This document shows, piece by piece, positions 47,342 to 55,944 of a stretch of 64,000 nucleotides of DNA. Position 1 is the stretch's first letter; the number at the start of each line of letters is the position of its first letter. The DNA comes from Sphingopyxis panaciterrulae (GTDB lineage: Bacteria; Pseudomonadota; Alphaproteobacteria; Sphingomonadales; Sphingomonadaceae): contig NZ_JACIJH010000014.1 of NCBI RefSeq assembly GCF_014199295.1, forward strand, positions 45,493-109,492. The letters are read 5' to 3'. The translations under genes were made by a program, and so were the position numbers. The notes under the pieces are model-generated. The model did no database searches. It was not told the origin of the DNA and saw only the letters and a program-made list of their open reading frames with translations.

Positions 47342-49408
47342 TCACCCGCTCCGCAAGAGCGGCACCGCGGCGTCGCGTTCGAAGAGGTAGAGGCAGAGGC
47401 GCACCGCCTCGCCGCGCGGGCCGTCCATGCCGCCGTCGCGCTCGACGAACAGGCGCGCGTCGTCGTGGGCGACGGGAAGCAGGCGCACGAGCTGTTCGGG
47501 GGTCGCGAGGCGATAGTCGGCGTCGCCCGACTGCTTGAGCCCCAGCAGCTCGCCACCGCCGCGCAGTTCGAGATCCTTTTCGGCGATCACGAAACCGTCG
47601 TTCGTCTCGCGCATCAGCGCCAGCCGCTCGCGCGCGGTTTCGGAGAGAGTCTGCGAACGCAGCAGCAGGCACACCGATTTCGCCGTGCCGCGCCCGACGC
47701 GGCCGCGAAGCTGGTGGAGCTGGGCGAGGCCGAAATTTTCGGCATGTTCGACGATCATCAGGCTGGCGGCGGGGACGTCGACCCCGACCTCGATCACCGT
47801 CGTCGCGACGAGGACGCCGATCTCGCCCGCCTGAAAGCGCGCCATCACCGCATCCTTGTCCGGCCCCTTCATCCGGCCGTGGACGAGCCCGACGCGGGTA
47901 TCGCCGAAGCGTTCGCGCAGCAGCGCCGCACGGTCCTCGGCCGCCGCGAGTTCGCTCGTCTCGCTCTCCGCGACCAACGGACAGACCCAATAGGCCTGCG
48001 CGCCGCCCGCGAGATGGCGTTCGAGCCCGCTCACCACCTCATCGAGCCGGTCGACCGAGACGACGCGCGTATCGACCGGCGTGCGCCCCGGCGGCATCTC
48101 GTCGATCCGCGACACGTCCATCTCGCCGTGGTTGGCGAGTTGCAGGGTGCGCGGGATCGGGGTCGCGGTCATCACGAGGAGGTGCGGCGGGCGCGCGCCC
48201 TTGCCGGTCAGCATCAGCCGCTGCGCGACGCCGAAGCGGTGCTGCTCGTCGACGACGACGAGCGACAGGTCGCGATACTGCACCGCCTCCTGAAAGATCG
48301 CGTGGGTGCCGACGAGGATGTCGATGCTGCCGTCGGCCAGCCCCATCAGCGTCGATTCGCGGACCTTCCCCTTGTCGCGGCCGGTGAGGATCGCGAGGTT
48401 GACCGGCAGCCCCGCGAGCATCGCCTGCAAGGTCGCATGATGCTGACGCGCGAGGATTTCGGTCGGGGCGAGCAACGCCGCCTGCGTTCCCGCTTCGACC
48501 GCCGCCAGCATCGCACGGAGCGCGACGAGCGTCTTGCCCGAACCGACGTCGCCCTGGAGCATCCGCAGCATCGGCACGTCCTGCGCCATATCGCCCGCGA
48601 TCTCGCGCCCGACGCGCTCCTGCGCACCGGTCAGGCCGAAGGGCAGTTTCAGCGCATCGGTCAGCCGGCCGTCACCGCGAATCCCCCTCCCCTTGCGGGT
48701 GCGCAACCCCTGCCGGATCAGCATCAGCGCGACCTGGCTCGCGAAAATCTCGTCATAGGCGAGGCGGTCGCGCGCCGCCTCGTCGCGCGGGCTGGCGTGC
48801 GCGCGTTCCATCGCCTCGCGCCACGCGGGCCAGTTTCGCGAGGCGAGCAGCGGCGCGTCGATCCATTCGGCAAGCTCGGGTCGCCGGTCGAGCGCCACCG
48901 CGGCGAGCTGCGACAGTCGCGCGTTGGTCAGCCCCTCGGTCAGCGGATAGACGGGTTCGTGGATCGCGATGGCGCCCTCGTCGCCGGGTTCGGCGACATG
49001 ATCGGGATGCACGATCTGGCGCATGTCGCCATAAAGGTCGAGCCGCCCCGAGACGCGGCGCGCCTCCCCGAGCGGAAACAGCTTGCGCGCGAGGCCGGAG
49101 GTGCGGCCGAAATAGACGAGCCGGACATGATCGCCCGCGCGGTCGACCGCCTCGACCCCGAAGGGCGCGCGCGGAGATCGGCCAGAGCGATAGTCCTGCG
49201 CGGTCACGTCGACGATGATCGTCTGGCCCGCCTGCGCCTGATCGAGCCGGTCGACCGGAACGCGCGAGATGAGGCCGGTCGGCAGGTGGAACAGCACGTC
49301 GATCACGCGTTCGAGCCCCAGCCGGGTCAGCGGCTTGGCGAGTTGCGGCCCGACGCCCTTGAGGTCGGTCAGCGCGGCAAAGAGCGGGTTGAGGATTTCG
49401 GGTCGCAT
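47342..49408 (-). CDS. recG: ATP-dependent DNA helicase RecG
   Basis: 688 residues. The N-terminal wedge/OB domain starts LTDLKGVGPQLAKPLTRLGL and includes IVDVTAQDYRSG. Helicase motifs: I LQGDVGSGKTLVALRAMLAA, II VVDEQHRFGVAQR, III MTATPIPRTLQLA, then VEVGVDVPAASLMIVEHAEN and QLRGRVGRG. The C-terminal region has LRGGGELLGLKQSGDADYR. It remodels stalled forks and Holliday junctions. The start was taken at MRPEILNPLF; the frame continues upstream only through repeat sequence. Confidence 0.96.
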   Translation of the reverse strand: MRPEILNPLFAALTDLKGVGPQLAKPLTRLGLERVIDVLFHLPTGLISRVPVDRLDQAQAGQTIIVDVTAQDYRSGRSPRAPFGVEAVDRAGDHVRLVYFGRTSGLARKLFPLGEARRVSGRLDLYGDMRQIVHPDHVAEPGDEGAIAIHEPVYPLTEGLTNARLSQLAAVALDRRPELAEWIDAPLLASRNWPAWREAMERAHASPRDEAARDRLAYDEIFASQVALMLIRQGLRTRKGRGIRGDGRLTDALKLPFGLTGAQERVGREIAGDMAQDVPMLRMLQGDVGSGKTLVALRAMLAAVEAGTQAALLAPTEILARQHHATLQAMLAGLPVNLAILTGRDKGKVRESTLMGLADGSIDILVGTHAIFQEAVQYRDLSLVVVDEQHRFGVAQRLMLTGKGARPPHLLVMTATPIPRTLQLANHGEMDVSRIDEMPPGRTPVDTRVVSVDRLDEVVSGLERHLAGGAQAYWVCPLVAESETSELAAAEDRAALLRERFGDTRVGLVHGRMKGPDKDAVMARFQAGEIGVLVATTVIEVGVDVPAASLMIVEHAENFGLAQLHQLRGRVGRGTAKSVCLLLRSQTLSETARERLALMRETNDGFVIAEKDLELRGGGELLGLKQSGDADYRLATPEQLVRLLPVAHDDARLFVERDGGMDGPRGEAVRLCLYLFERDAAVPLLRSG

Positions 49409-49470
49409 GGCTAGGGCGTGTCTAGCCTCGTCTTTCCGTTCGTGTCGAGCGAAGGAAACCCGGCCCCTCT

Positions 49471-49559
49471 TCCGTTTGTGCTGAGCTTGTCGAAGCACCG
49501 TCCTTATTTTCCGGCGGCGCAAAGACAGAACAGCCCTTCGACAAGCTCAGGGCGAACGG
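49471..49559. repeat. CTTGTCGAAGCACC/CCCTTCGACAAGCTCAGG inverted repeat between recG and sdhE
   Basis: TCCGTTTGTGCTGAGCTTGT with CGAAGCACCG (49471-49500) and CCCTTCGACAAGCTCAGGGC with GAACGG (49534-49559). A further half-arm of the CGTGTCGAGCGAAG type (49437-49454) lies just before. The element fills the divergent promoter region of recG and sdhE. Confidence 0.85.
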
Positions 49560-49615
49560 TGAGTGGACGCGATACCCGTTTCCGCTTCATCGCTCCCGCG
49601 ATTAAAAGGCCCGCC

Positions 49616-49876
49616 ATGCAAGACCGCCTGAAACGCCTGAAATTCCGCGCCTGGCATCGCGGCACGCGCGAGGCCGACTATATGATCGGCGGCTTTTTCG
49701 ACCGCTATGCGCCCGGATGGGGCGCGGAGGAGGTCGCGTGGTTCGAAGCCGTGTGCGAGGAAGATGACGTCGATATCATGGCGTGGGCGCTCGGCACCGG
49801 GCATCCGCCCGCACACCTCGACAAGCCCGAACTGATCGCCGCGATGCGCCGGCTGGACTATATTCCGCTGCCATGA
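49616..49876 (+). CDS. sdhE: Succinate dehydrogenase flavinylation factor SdhE (DUF339)
   Basis: 86 residues, normal size. The RGxxE flavinylation motif appears in WHRGTREADYMIGGFFDRYA, followed by WFEAVCEEDDVDIMAWALG. SdhE helps attach FAD covalently to the SdhA subunit of succinate dehydrogenase. The stop codon overlaps the mfd start as ATGA, an sdhE-mfd pairing common in alpha-proteobacteria. Confidence 0.94.
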   Translation: MQDRLKRLKFRAWHRGTREADYMIGGFFDRYAPGWGAEEVAWFEAVCEEDDVDIMAWALGTGHPPAHLDKPELIAAMRRLDYIPLP

Positions 49877-52800
49877 CCCGGACCGCCGCCGACATTTTCG
49901 CCGCGATCGGATCGGCGGCAGCGCCGCTGACGCTGGCGCGCGCGGCGGACGGGTTCCTGCCGCTGCTGCTCGCCGATCTGGCGCGGACGAGCGACAGGAG
50001 GCTGGTTTACGTCGCGACCGACGATGCCGCGATGCAGGCGGTCGCCGACGCGGCGCCCTTTTTCGCGCCCGACCTGATCGTCCATCGCTTTCCGGCGTGG
50101 GATTGCCTGCCCTATGACCGCGCCGGGCCGTCGATGCGGATCAGCGCCGACCGGCTGGCGACGCTGTCGGCCTTGCAGGCGCCCGCGAAGCGCGGCGAGC
50201 TGATCCTGACCACCGTCGCCGCGATCACCCAGCGCACGCTGACGCCGTTCCGTATCCGCCAACTCGCGACGACGCTGGCGGCGGGGCAGCGGATCGACCG
50301 CGACGCGCTGGCCGAGCTGCTGGTCGCCAGCGGCTTCAACCGCGTCGACACCGTCGCCGATCAGGGCGAGTTCGCGGTGCGCGGCGGCATCGTCGACCTG
50401 TTCCCCGCCGGCGAGGAGACGGGCCTGCGCGTCGATTTCTTCGGCGACGAGATCGAAAGCATCCGCCGTTTCGACCCCGCCGACCAGCGCAGCCTGGGGC
50501 CCGCCAAGGCGCTGTCCCTGCTCCCCGCGGCCGAAACCCTGCTCGACGAGGCGACGATCAAGCGCTTTCGTACCCGCTATCGCGAGATGTTCGGGGCGCA
50601 GGCGACCGGCGACCCGCTGTATCAGGCGGTGAGCGAGGGGCGCCGGCAGGCGGGCATGGACCATTGGCTGCCTTTGTTCGAGGAACGGCTGGCGACGCTG
50701 TTCGACCATATCGACGCGGCGACCCCGGTGCTGCGCGGCCACCGCACCGACGCGACCGCCGAAACGCGCTTCGACGCGATCCGCGACTATCATGCAAACC
50801 GGGTCGCGGCCGAGCAGGAGCAGGCGGGCAGTTACCGCCCGCTGGCGCCCGAAGCGCTGTATCTGACCGAGGCGGAATGGACCGAGGCCGAGGCGGCGCG
50901 GCCGATGCATGTCGTGACCCCGTTCGATGTTCCCGAGGCGGCGGCGGTGCTCGACCTCGAGACGTTCGCGGCGCGCGACTTCACGCCCGAGCGCACCGCC
51001 GATCTCAACGTCTACGACAAGGTCGCCGACCATCTCTCGGACGAGCGGCGCAAGGGGCGGCGGACGATCATCGCCAGCTACTCGGCGGGCGCGCGCGAGC
51101 GGCTGGCGGGGTTGCTGAAAGAGCATGGCGTCGACGGGCTGGCGCAGGTCGAGACGTGGCAGGAGGCGCTGGGCTCATCTTCTCCCCTCCCGCTTGCGGG
51201 AGGGGTCGGGGGAGGGCCTGTTGACAAGCCCACCACCGAAACACGCCCTCCCCTAGCCCCTCCCGCAAGCGGGAGGGGAACCGGCGTCGCCCTGATCGTC
51301 CTGCCGCTCGATCATGGCTTCGCGTCCGACGCGATCAGCCTGCTCACCGAGCAGGACATTCTCGGCGAACGGCTCGTGCGGCGGCAGAAGCGGCGTAAGA
51401 GCGCCGATGCCTTCCTCGCCGAGCTGGCGACGCTCAGCGTCGGCGATCTCGTCGTCCATCTCGACCACGGCATCGGCCGTTATGAGGGGCTGACCTCGAT
51501 CCCGGTCGGCAGCAGCCCGCACGACTGCGTCGCGCTCACTTATGCCGGCGGCGACAAGCTCTACGTCCCGGTCGAAAATCTCGACGTTCTCTCACGCTAT
51601 GGCGGCGAGAGCGAGGGGGTCGCGCTCGACAGGCTGGGCGGCGAGGCGTGGCAGCGGCGCAAGGCGCGGATGAAGGAGCGCATCCGCGAGATCGCGGGCG
51701 AACTGCTGTCCACCGCGGCGCAGCGCGCGCTACGGCCCGGCGAAATGCTGGCGCAGGACGCCGCCTATCCCGCCTTCGCCGACCGCTTCCCCTATCAGGA
51801 AACCGACGACCAGGACCGCGCGATCGGCGACGTACTCGCCGACATGGCGTCGGGGCGGCCGATGGACCGGCTGGTGTGCGGCGACGTCGGTTTCGGCAAG
51901 ACCGAGGTCGCGCTGCGCGCCGCCTTCGTCGCGGCGATGGCGGGGGTGCAGGTCGCGGTCGTCTGTCCGACCACCCTGCTCGCGCGCCAGCACTACACGA
52001 ATTTCGTCGAGCGCTTCAAAGGCTTTCCGATCAACATCGGGCGGCTGTCGCGGCTGGTCCCGACGGCGGAAGCCACCCGGACGCGCGACGGGCTGGCGAG
52101 CGGGCAGATCGATATCGTGGTCGGCACGCACGCGGTCTTTGCGAAAGCGGTCGAATTCCAGCGCCTCGGCCTCGTCGTCGTCGACGAGGAACAGCGCTTC
52201 GGGGTCGTCCACAAGGAGCGGCTGAAGCAATTGAAGGCCGACGTCCATGTGCTGACGCTGACCGCGACGCCGATCCCGCGCACGCTGCAGATGGCGATGT
52301 CGGGGCTGCGCGAATTGTCGGTCATTCAGACGCCGCCGGTCGACCGGCTGGCGGTGCGGACCTATGTGGCGCCGTGGGACCCGGTGGTCATCCGCGAGGC
52401 GCTGCTGCGCGAGCATGATCGCGGCGGGCAGAGCTTCTTCGTCACGCCGCGGATCAAGGATCTGCCCGATATCGAGGAATTTCTCCGCACTCGCGTGCCC
52501 GAGGTCAAATATGTCGTCGCGCACGGCCAGATGGCGCCGGGCGAGGTCGAGGAACGGATGAGCGCCTTCTACGACCGCAAATATGACGTGCTGGTTTCGA
52601 CGACGATCGTCGAAAGCGGGCTCGACATTCCGAGCGCCAACACGCTGGTCGTCCACCGCGCCGACCGTTTCGGCCTCGCGCAGCTCTACCAGCTTCGCGG
52701 CCGCGTCGGGCGGTCGAAGACGCGCGCCTATGCCTATCTCACGACGCCCGATCATGGCGGCATCACCGACACCGCCGAAAAACGGTTGAAGCTGCTCGGC

Positions 52801-53451
52801 GATCTCGACACGCTGGGCGCGGGATTCCAGCTCGCGAGCCACGACCTCGACATTCGCGGCGCCGGCAATCTGGTCGGCGACGAGCAGTCGGGACATATCC
52901 GCGAGGTCGGATTCGAACTGTATCAGTCGATGCTGGAGGAAGCGATCCTCGTCGCCAAGGCGGAGGGCGCCGGCGTGGCGCCGCCGCGCGAGGCGCTGTC
53001 ACCGGTCATCACCGTCGACGCGCCGATCCTGATCCCCGAGGATTATGTGCCCGACCTGCCGCTGCGCATGGCGCTCTATCGCCGGCTCAACGAGGCCGAG
53101 GACCGCGCCGGGCTCGACGGCTTCGCGGCCGAGATGATCGACCGCTTCGGCCCGCTGCCGCCCGAAACGGCAAACCTGATCCAGCTCATGGAGATCAAGG
53201 CCAATGCCAAGGCGGCGGGCATCGCCAAGCTGGACGTCGGCACCAAGGGCGCGCTGGTCAGCTTCCACGGCGACGAATTCGCCAACGTCCCCGGCCTGAT
53301 CGCCTATGTCGAGCGGCTGAAGGGCCGCGCGCGCATCCGTCCCGACAACCGGCTGTCGGTAAGCGGCGACTGGGCGAGCGCGGGGGCGCGGCTCAACGGC
53401 GCGCTGCAATTGTCGAAGGGGCTGGGAAAGCTGGCGCGGCAGAAGGGTTGA
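49873..53451 (+). CDS. mfd: Transcription-repair coupling factor Mfd, with an in-frame repeat insertion
   Basis: 1192 residues. The UvrB-like N-terminal module has FPAWDCLPYDRAGPSMRISA and GEFAVRGGIVDLFPAG. The RNAP-interacting domain starts LVVHLDHGIGRYEGL. Translocase motifs are CGDVGFGKTEVALRAAFVAA, VVDEEQRFGVVHKERLKQL, LTATPIPRTLQMAMSGLREL, TTIVESGLDIPSANTLVVHR and QLRGRVGRS, followed by the C-terminal TRCF domain. About 33 residues, from SSSPLPLAGGVGGG to PPASGRGTG (51182-51280), are translated repeat in a loop of domain 3, between WQEAL and LIVLPLDHGF. Motifs on both sides are intact. The 3' end overlaps the convergent GNAT gene by 59 bp. Confidence 0.97.
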   Translation: MTRTAADIFAAIGSAAAPLTLARAADGFLPLLLADLARTSDRRLVYVATDDAAMQAVADAAPFFAPDLIVHRFPAWDCLPYDRAGPSMRISADRLATLSALQAPAKRGELILTTVAAITQRTLTPFRIRQLATTLAAGQRIDRDALAELLVASGFNRVDTVADQGEFAVRGGIVDLFPAGEETGLRVDFFGDEIESIRRFDPADQRSLGPAKALSLLPAAETLLDEATIKRFRTRYREMFGAQATGDPLYQAVSEGRRQAGMDHWLPLFEERLATLFDHIDAATPVLRGHRTDATAETRFDAIRDYHANRVAAEQEQAGSYRPLAPEALYLTEAEWTEAEAARPMHVVTPFDVPEAAAVLDLETFAARDFTPERTADLNVYDKVADHLSDERRKGRRTIIASYSAGARERLAGLLKEHGVDGLAQVETWQEALGSSSPLPLAGGVGGGPVDKPTTETRPPLAPPASGRGTGVALIVLPLDHGFASDAISLLTEQDILGERLVRRQKRRKSADAFLAELATLSVGDLVVHLDHGIGRYEGLTSIPVGSSPHDCVALTYAGGDKLYVPVENLDVLSRYGGESEGVALDRLGGEAWQRRKARMKERIREIAGELLSTAAQRALRPGEMLAQDAAYPAFADRFPYQETDDQDRAIGDVLADMASGRPMDRLVCGDVGFGKTEVALRAAFVAAMAGVQVAVVCPTTLLARQHYTNFVERFKGFPINIGRLSRLVPTAEATRTRDGLASGQIDIVVGTHAVFAKAVEFQRLGLVVVDEEQRFGVVHKERLKQLKADVHVLTLTATPIPRTLQMAMSGLRELSVIQTPPVDRLAVRTYVAPWDPVVIREALLREHDRGGQSFFVTPRIKDLPDIEEFLRTRVPEVKYVVAHGQMAPGEVEERMSAFYDRKYDVLVSTTIVESGLDIPSANTLVVHRADRFGLAQLYQLRGRVGRSKTRAYAYLTTPDHGGITDTAEKRLKLLGDLDTLGAGFQLASHDLDIRGAGNLVGDEQSGHIREVGFELYQSMLEEAILVAKAEGAGVAPPREALSPVITVDAPILIPEDYVPDLPLRMALYRRLNEAEDRAGLDGFAAEMIDRFGPLPPETANLIQLMEIKANAKAAGIAKLDVGTKGALVSFHGDEFANVPGLIAYVERLKGRARIRPDNRLSVSGDWASAGARLNGALQLSKGLGKLARQKG
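51182..51280. repeat. Short palindromic element inserted in frame within mfd
   Basis: CTCCCCTCCCGCTTGCGGGA then GGGGTCGGGGGAGGGCCTGT at the left, and GCCCTCCCCTAGCCCCTCCC then GCAAGCGGGAGGGGAA at the right, 99 bp in all. The arms and the adjoining GGGCCTGTT match those at the left of the DUF559 gene. It adds 33 codons without shifting the frame. Confidence 0.92.
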
Positions 53452-54613
53452 CCGCACGGCGATAGGCGTCACGGGCAAGCATCAGCCCGGCAAAGGCGAG
53501 CCGGCGAGCGGGCGATCCGATGGCGACGACGCAATCGACGATCGTCCGGCTGTCGCCCCACAGCGACCGGCATCCTCCGGCGCCCGCCGCGGTGCAGGTG
53601 TCGAAATGGATCGGCGGGTGCAGCCCGGCCACATGATCCGCGACATGGCGCATCAGCAACTGCCCCGGCGCATAGCTTCGGAAGGCTTCGTCGAAGGCCA
53701 TCTTGAACCCGAAGCCCCGGTCGCCGGTCACGAACCAGGAGGACATGGCGAGCGGCCGTCCCGCGGCCGTCAGCGTCGCGCGGCCGAGCCTGCCCCGCTC
53801 CCACCCCGCGCGCATGACGTCGCGGAACAGGTTCTCGGTCTCGGCATGGCAGGCGAGCGCGCTGCCCGCCCGGCCTTTCCAGCCCGCGCGTTCCATCGCC
53901 AGGAAGGTCTCGACCCAGCGGTTGCAATCGCCCTCCCCCGCGTGCCGGTCGACCGCGACGGGGCCGTGGTCGCGCGCGAGGCGCCGTTCGAGGCTGCGCA
54001 GGCGCGCGCGCGCCTTGGCGCCCGACCGGCCACCGTCCGCATCGCTGTCCGGCGCGCTGGCCGGCCGGTCGAAGCGGTCGACGATGCGAAAGCCGCGCCC
54101 CTCGCGCTCGCAATGCGCGATCAGCGCGGCGCAGGCAGGGTCGTCCCACGCGAGTTGGCGGCATTGGAGGCCGATTTCGCGGCCTGCAAAGGCATCGAGG
54201 AACGGCAGCAGCAGCGCCCAGAAGCGATCTTCGGTGCCCGGCCGCACCAGCGGCGAACCCAGGAACTGGTTCGTCGCCAGCCAGCTTTGCCAATGCGGCA
54301 CCGGCCACCGCCCGAAACGCGCGCTCTGCACCAGAGGCAGGACGCCGATCCATTCGCCCCCGTCCCGCTCGGCGATCGCCAGCCAGATCGGCTGGTCGGC
54401 GCCGGCGTGGCGCAGCGCCGGGTCCATGAACCAATGCTGCGCAAAGACGTTCGCCGTGCCGGCGCGGTCGGACAGGTCCGCCCAGCGCGCGCGATCAGCG
54501 GCGCCGAGGTCAGCCGGCCGTTGCAGGCGAACGGCGTGATCGCCCTTCAGGCCGAAAGAGCCGCCGGGACGAACGCCATCGCCGCTGTCGATACCAAACG
54601 CCTGATGCTTCAT
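53393..54613 (-). CDS. GNAT/CelD-like acetyltransferase (Acetyltransf_6-type)
   Basis: 406 residues. It resembles the BioF2/CelD-like acyltransferases related to FemAB: an N-terminal half with NVFAQHWFMDPALR and WIGVLPLVQSARFGRWPVPH, and a C-terminal acyltransferase core with FLAMERAGWKGRAGSALACH, FRDVMRAGWERGRLGRATL and AMSSWFVTGDRGFGFKMAFD. YAPGQLLMRHVADHV follows. No signal peptide. The ATG overlaps the stop of the cupin-like gene (ATGA), so the two are coupled. Such proteins are often tied to polysaccharide or lipid modification, but the substrate here is unknown. Its 3' end overlaps mfd. Confidence 0.83.
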   Translation of the reverse strand: MKHQAFGIDSGDGVRPGGSFGLKGDHAVRLQRPADLGAADRARWADLSDRAGTANVFAQHWFMDPALRHAGADQPIWLAIAERDGGEWIGVLPLVQSARFGRWPVPHWQSWLATNQFLGSPLVRPGTEDRFWALLLPFLDAFAGREIGLQCRQLAWDDPACAALIAHCEREGRGFRIVDRFDRPASAPDSDADGGRSGAKARARLRSLERRLARDHGPVAVDRHAGEGDCNRWVETFLAMERAGWKGRAGSALACHAETENLFRDVMRAGWERGRLGRATLTAAGRPLAMSSWFVTGDRGFGFKMAFDEAFRSYAPGQLLMRHVADHVAGLHPPIHFDTCTAAGAGGCRSLWGDSRTIVDCVVAIGSPARRLAFAGLMLARDAYRRAVNPSAAPAFPAPSTIAARR

Positions 54614-55467
54614 AGCAGCCCCACGCGCCGCGCCGCGCGGCCGGCAAGCGCCTGCAACGCGGGCCGCCGCGGCCACACCGGCGGGCGCGACAGACCGAGG
54701 CCGACGGCGCGCAGCAGCGGATTGACCGCCAGCGCCTCGCCGGTCGCCAGGCTCCAGTCGCTCTGCCAGGTCAGCGACAGCGACACCGAGGGCCGCGACC
54801 CCGCGCGCACCCAATGCGGCGCGGCGTGGGGGACATAGAGCGCATCGCCGGGCATCAGCGGATGAACCGTCGCCAGCGCCTGATATTCGGGGTGCCACGG
54901 CAGCATATTGTCGCCGTCGCGATGATGAGCCTCGCGCCGGTCGAATGGCAGGAAGGGCGGCTCGGGCGGATAGGTCGCGAAATCCTTGTCGCCCGCAATC
55001 TGGAACAGGATGTTATATTCGGCGTCGAAATGAAAGGGCGTCAGCGTTCCCGGCGCGGAGATGAAGACGAAGGCCTTGAGCGTCCGCCACGGGCCGGTCT
55101 TGGCCCCGGTCACGCCCTCGATCTCGGCCATCAACGCGTGCAGCAACGCGCGATAGCGAGGCAGTTGCTGGACGAAGCGCAGCATGACCCAGTTGCCGCT
55201 GGTGCCGATCGCGCGGATCGTGTCGGCGATCGGCGTCCCGGCCGCTGCGTCCATCGCGAATTCACCGCCGTTGACGGCATCGGCGATCCGCCTTTCGACA
55301 TGCTCGGCGGGCAGTTCGTCCGCCGCCTCGGCCAGCGCCGACAGGGTCAGCAGCGGATGATCGACGAGCCCGTGCCGCAGCACCGCGGGCGCGAGCGGAT
55401 AGGCGCCGGACAACCTGTCCAGTTCCGATGCCTCGAAAAACGCCCTGCCGGGCTTGCCAACGCACAT
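54610..55467 (-). CDS. Cupin-like (JmjC-type) domain protein
   Basis: 285 residues. Family core: FVQQLPRYRALLHALMAEIE, TLKAFVFISAPGTLTPFHFD with the HxD iron ligands, YNILFQIAGDKDFATYPP, and the distal His in ALYVPHAAPHWVRAGSRPSV. This suggests an Fe(II)/2-oxoglutarate-dependent hydroxylase fold. The target is unknown. It overlaps the GNAT-like gene by four bases, so the two probably act on the same substrate or pathway. The upstream region is occupied by the 269-bp palindromic element. Confidence 0.84.
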   Translation of the reverse strand: MCVGKPGRAFFEASELDRLSGAYPLAPAVLRHGLVDHPLLTLSALAEAADELPAEHVERRIADAVNGGEFAMDAAAGTPIADTIRAIGTSGNWVMLRFVQQLPRYRALLHALMAEIEGVTGAKTGPWRTLKAFVFISAPGTLTPFHFDAEYNILFQIAGDKDFATYPPEPPFLPFDRREAHHRDGDNMLPWHPEYQALATVHPLMPGDALYVPHAAPHWVRAGSRPSVSLSLTWQSDWSLATGEALAVNPLLRAVGLGLSRPPVWPRRPALQALAGRAARRVGLL

Positions 55468-55486
55468 TTCAACCCCCGGCCCAGCC

Positions 55487-55755
55487 CTTATACCAAGGTT
55501 CGGTGATCCTGACCGATGAGAATTGCCAGTCCCGCTTGCTGGCGAGGAGGAGCGGAAGCGGCGATGTGGTTCATCGCTGCGACGCGCCGACGCTGTCCAG
55601 CGGGCGGGATTGGCAACCCGAAGGGCGATTTCTGGCGGCTCTCGGACAGCGTCGCCTGCTCGTGACGATGAACCACATCGCCACGTCGCAGCCTCCTTGC
55701 CGAGAACCGCCAGAAATCGTCCTCATCGGTCAGGATCACCGAACCTTGGTATAAG
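55487..55755. repeat. 269-bp near-palindromic element with perfect 34-bp terminal inverted repeats
   Basis: The left end 55487-55520 (starting CTTATACCAAGGTTCGGTGA) and right end 55722-55755 are exact reverse complements over 34 bp. Inside, GGCGATGTGGTTCATCG (55560-55576) recurs inverted at 55666-55682, and GACGCTGTCC also recurs inverted. Short frames on both strands therefore encode similar peptides (LYQGSVILTDE, GDVVHR, MNHIA, LIGQDHRTLV). No transposase is present. It looks like a non-autonomous element or REPIN-like doublet with strong cruciform potential. Confidence 0.85.
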
Positions 55756-55853
55756 CGAGCGAGTTTGAAAGGCGGGTTAATGGGCGATAGCGGGATTCCC
55801 GAGGCACGGGCGGCCGGGGCCACAGGCACCTTCTGGGATTGAACCGAAGCCCG

Positions 55854-55914
55854 GAGCCTGTCGAAGGGCGCCTATCGCCGAGAAGCGCCCTTCGACAGGC
55901 TCAGGGCGAACGGG
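55854..55914. repeat. AGCCTGTCGAAGGGCGC inverted repeat
   Basis: GAGCCTGTCGAAGGGCGC and GCGCCCTTCGACAGGCTC are exact reverse complements separated by about 12 bp, followed by AGGGCGAACGG. It belongs to the dispersed CTTCGACAAGCTCAGG family and lies downstream of the EAL gene. With the 269-bp element it fills most of the 477-bp gap 55468-55944, which has no gene. Confidence 0.85.
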
Positions 55915-55944
55915 ATGGGTGATGCAGATTTATAGCTCGTCGCT

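Noticed and set aside
55488..55829. Short frames on both strands containing LYQGSVILTDE and LIGQDHRTLV
   Set aside because: They are translations of the 269-bp palindrome. The two strands give related peptides because the DNA is an inverted repeat, with no independent sign of coding.
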